7,545 nt of DNA from JBCBSP01 sp964550935 (GTDB lineage: Bacteria > Pseudomonadota > Alphaproteobacteria > Caulobacterales > Maricaulaceae), in the NCBI GenBank assembly GCA_964550935.1, contig CAZKBB010000084.1, positions 1 to 7,545 on the forward strand, read 5' to 3'. Every line of letters begins with the position of its first letter. Within the stretch, counting starts at the first letter, position 1. Both the position numbers and the translations under genes were made by a program. Under the pieces are notes generated by a model. The model was given only the letters and a program-made list of their open reading frames with translations. It had not been told where the DNA came from and ran no database searches. Of the stretch, positions 6,212 through 7,545 are shown in pieces.

Positions 6212-6338
6212 CGATTTCGAAATCGTCCAACGGTTTTCGACGCCGCGACAACGCGCATTGCGCCGCATTGCGCCGGTTTTCGAAGCGGCGCGACGGCGTC
6301 GATCCTGCGCGGCGAGATGGCGCGACTAGACGTTCGAA
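6212..6338. promoter_or_regulatory. Cluster of TTCGA-core elements, candidate operator region
   Basis: Four related sites lie in the spacer between the divergent AraC-type and DUF2306 genes. The first, CGATTTCGAAATCG (6212-6225), is a perfect 14-bp palindrome. The second and third share the ten bases CGGTTTTCGA (6231-6240 and 6274-6283). The fourth is GTTCGAAAG (6332-6340), next to and partly overlapping the DUF2306 ribosome site. Successive TTCGAA or TTCGAC cores start at 6216, 6236, 6279 and 6333, so the steps are 20, 43 and 54 bp, close to two, four and five helical turns. Binding by the neighbouring regulator is an inference. Confidence 0.5.
6255..6274 (+). repeat. Perfect 10-bp tandem repeat (GCATTGCGCC x2)
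   Basis: GCATTGCGCC occurs at 6255-6264 and 6265-6274 back to back, and the second copy runs into the third TTCGA element. AraC-family proteins typically contact direct-repeat-like half-sites about one helical turn apart, so this is a plausible recognition site. A degenerate copy (CATTGTGCGG, eight of ten matching CATTGCGCCG) lies on the opposite strand at 6155-6164, near the regulator gene. Confidence 0.6.
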
Positions 6339-6344
6339 AGGGAG
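6338..6344 (+). promoter_or_regulatory. Shine-Dalgarno AAGGGAG that selects the DUF2306 start
   Basis: AAGGGAG lies eight bases before the ATG at 6353. The earlier in-frame ATG at 6317 has only a weak GGCGAG next to it, so 6353 is chosen. Confidence 0.7.
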
Positions 6345-6352
6345 TGTCCGTC

Positions 6353-7171
6353 ATGACTGTCGCACCGCGCGCCGCCCGAGCCCATCGCCTTCTCGCCGGA
6401 TCCGGGGTGGTCTGGTTCGCCGTGGCCGTCGCCGGCCAGGCCGTGTTCGCCGCTTACATCGCCGCGTTTTACGGCGCGACTTTAATCGCGGGCGACTGGC
6501 GGGTCTGGGCCGAGCGCATGATCAACGGGATCGTGGAGGGCGACCGCACCGGTAATCTCGTGGTCATCACCCACGTCATCCTAGCGTTCATGATTACCGT
6601 CAGCGGTCCGCTCCAGTTCATCCCTGCGATCCGCAACCGGTTCGCAACATTCCACCACATCAACGGGCGGACCTATCTCACGGTCGCCGTCCTGATCACG
6701 CTGGGCGCGTTCTATCTGGTCTGGGTGCGAGAGCACATTAGCCTGATCAACGCGATCGCGATCTCCGGCAACGGCGTGTTGATCCTGTATTTCGCCTACC
6801 AGACCGTGCGCAACGCCATAGCGCGCCGGATCGACGCACACCATCGCTGGGCGCTGCGCCTGTTCATCGCCGCCAGCGGGGTGTGGTTCTTTCGGGTGGG
6901 GTTCGGGCTCTGGCTGTTCTTGACGAACTTCGAGATGCCAGGCGTGCGGCGCGATCTGACCGGGCCGTTCGATGTGTTCGCCGCGTTCGGATGCTATCTT
7001 ATTCCGCTGGCCGTTCTTGAGCTTTATCTGCGCGCCCGGCGCGATGGCGCCGGGTCCGCGATGCAGCTTGGAACGAGCGCGGTGATGGTGGCCGCCACGG
7101 TCGCCACCGGCGTCGGCGCGGTCGGCGCCACCTTGATCTTCATGCTGCCGGCGTTCCGGCTGTTAAGCTGA
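6353..7171 (+). CDS. DUF2306 domain seven-helix membrane protein
   Basis: This is a 272-residue integral membrane protein of the DUF2306 family, whose function is unknown. About seven hydrophobic helices are visible (roughly 16-41, 68-90, 108-125, 135-153, 167-190, 205-226, 242-265). Family-like features are His74 at the start of helix 2, GPLQF at 85-89, the loop RNRFATFHHINGRTY (94-108) and IDAHHRWALR at 160-169, which resembles the usual HRRWMLR segment, with an Arg (181) further along that helix. The recurring histidines (74, 101/102, 163/164) near helix ends could bind a metal or haem, but this is speculation. The start at 6353 has a good ribosome site. It diverges from the AraC-type regulator and ends 11 bp before the convergent lipoprotein gene. 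I see no T-rich terminator hairpin in that gap. Confidence 0.88.
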   Translation: MTVAPRAARAHRLLAGSGVVWFAVAVAGQAVFAAYIAAFYGATLIAGDWRVWAERMINGIVEGDRTGNLVVITHVILAFMITVSGPLQFIPAIRNRFATFHHINGRTYLTVAVLITLGAFYLVWVREHISLINAIAISGNGVLILYFAYQTVRNAIARRIDAHHRWALRLFIAASGVWFFRVGFGLWLFLTNFEMPGVRRDLTGPFDVFAAFGCYLIPLAVLELYLRARRDGAGSAMQLGTSAVMVAATVATGVGAVGATLIFMLPAFRLLS

Positions 7172-7182
7172 TCGGCGCGGCT

Positions 7183-7410
7183 CTAGTCCTCGCGCTCGCC
7201 GTCCTCGTCCTCGTCGGGATCGTCGTCATCGTCGGGGCCGAGCGGGGTGAGGGTGTGGACCGTGCCTTCGGCGATATCGCCCGTGGTCCCGATCACGAAG
7301 CCGGCCGCGCCCACGGCCGCGTCCGCGGCGATCGCGGTCGCGCCGACCACCGCGCAGCCCTGAAGCGCGAGCGCGGCGGCGGCGATCGCCGCGGTTTTCA
7401 GATACGCCAT
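7183..7410 (-). CDS. Small lipoprotein with acidic C-terminal tail
   Basis: This is a 75-residue predicted lipoprotein. A short Lys-containing start, a hydrophobic run (7-16) and the lipobox LQGC place the lipidated cysteine at 19. A Gly/Ala/Val-rich segment (20-45) follows, then a short TGDIAEGTVHTLTPL region, and the protein ends in a run of Asp and Glu (about 60-75) broken by a Pro, a Gly and an Arg. Similar small Ala/Gly lipoproteins are common in alphaproteobacteria and are of unknown role; I do not recognise a named family. An ATG at 7443 would add 11 residues, but GAGGGGAG (7418-7425, minus strand) sits seven bases before the ATG at 7410, and the shorter form gives a standard signal peptide. 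The acidic tail could bind cations or basic surfaces, which is inference only. Confidence 0.8.
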   Translation of the reverse strand: MAYLKTAAIAAAALALQGCAVVGATAIAADAAVGAAGFVIGTTGDIAEGTVHTLTPLGPDDDDDPDEDEDGERED

Positions 7411-7417
7411 GGCGCAG

Positions 7418-7425
7418 CTCCCCTC
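7418..7425 (-). promoter_or_regulatory. Shine-Dalgarno GAGGGGAG of the small lipoprotein
   Basis: On the minus strand GAGGGGAG is seven bases upstream of the ATG at 7410. It supports that start over the in-frame ATG at 7443. Confidence 0.65.
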
Positions 7426-7443
7426 GTGACCCGCGCCGATCAT

Positions 7444-7545
7444 GGTGAAGCGGGGTTAAGCCTGTGTTGCCGGGGGCGCGCTTCCATCCTGAGGTCCCTG
7501 TGTGTACGGCGTGTGCCATGATGGCGGCGGGACGGAGGCCGTAAG
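7444..7545. other. Right-edge non-coding stretch, upstream region of the small lipoprotein
   Basis: No supported gene lies here. It should carry the promoter of the small lipoprotein gene on the minus strand, but no clear -35/-10 pair stands out. A short inverted repeat GCCAT-G-ATGGC is at 7515-7525. A GGAGG at 7534-7538 could serve a plus-strand gene starting just past the window edge; this cannot be checked here. Confidence 0.4.

Noticed and set aside
6124..6354. 76-residue minus-strand frame filling the AraC/DUF2306 spacer
   Set aside because: It is basic and low in complexity, has no supporting ribosome site, and would cover the repeat elements and both promoters. Regulatory DNA is the better reading.
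7226..7519. 97-residue minus-strand frame overlapping the small lipoprotein
   Set aside because: It is an Arg/Gly/Asp repeat produced by frame-shifted reading of the lipoprotein gene. The alternative frame has a proper signal peptide and ribosome site.

Overview
The window is GC-rich (my estimate is about two-thirds G+C). It has tightly packed genes with strong Shine-Dalgarno sites and carries no rRNA, tRNA, CRISPR, phage or insertion-sequence signature. Codon use, the membrane histidine kinase, the 7-TM AraC-type regulator and the small alanine/glycine-rich lipoprotein look alphaproteobacterial. A marine member of the Maricaulales/Hyphomonadales is my best guess, from general resemblance and not from any search. 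It reads as chromosomal housekeeping and accessory sequence, not a mobile island.

Layout. (1) 3-734 (+): 3' part of an unrecognised protein with a Gly/Glu repeat linker; its stop overlaps that of the convergent gene. (2) 731-1330 (-): a DUF3299 lipoprotein. (3) 1445-3286 (+): a six-TM hybrid histidine kinase whose receiver domain has lost its phospho-acceptor and whose H-box lacks the usual phosphatase threonine. Genes 2 and 3 diverge from a 114-bp spacer holding a perfect inverted repeat. (4) 3303-3653 (-): cutA. (5) 3732-4460 (+) queC and 4457-5086 (+) queE, a four-base-overlapping pair for 7-deazaguanine (queuosine precursor) synthesis, with a possible leaderless promoter. (6) 5099-6127 (-): a membrane-anchored AraC-family regulator, divergent from (7) 6353-7171 (+): a DUF2306 seven-helix membrane protein. 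The 225-bp spacer between them holds four TTCGA-core elements at near whole-turn spacings and a 10-bp tandem repeat. (8) 7183-7410 (-): a 75-residue lipoprotein with a very acidic tail. The last ~100 bases hold no gene I can support.

How they work together. queC and queE act in one pathway: QueE makes 7-carboxy-7-deazaguanine and QueC turns it into preQ0. queD and the later genes are not here. The AraC/DUF2306 pair looks like a self-contained sensor-regulator and target module: both proteins are membrane-embedded and share a repeat-rich promoter region. The hybrid kinase has no response-regulator partner in the window and is an orphan here. Nothing proves a wholly new system. The two most interesting points are the degenerate output end of the kinase and the operator-like architecture between the AraC regulator and DUF2306.
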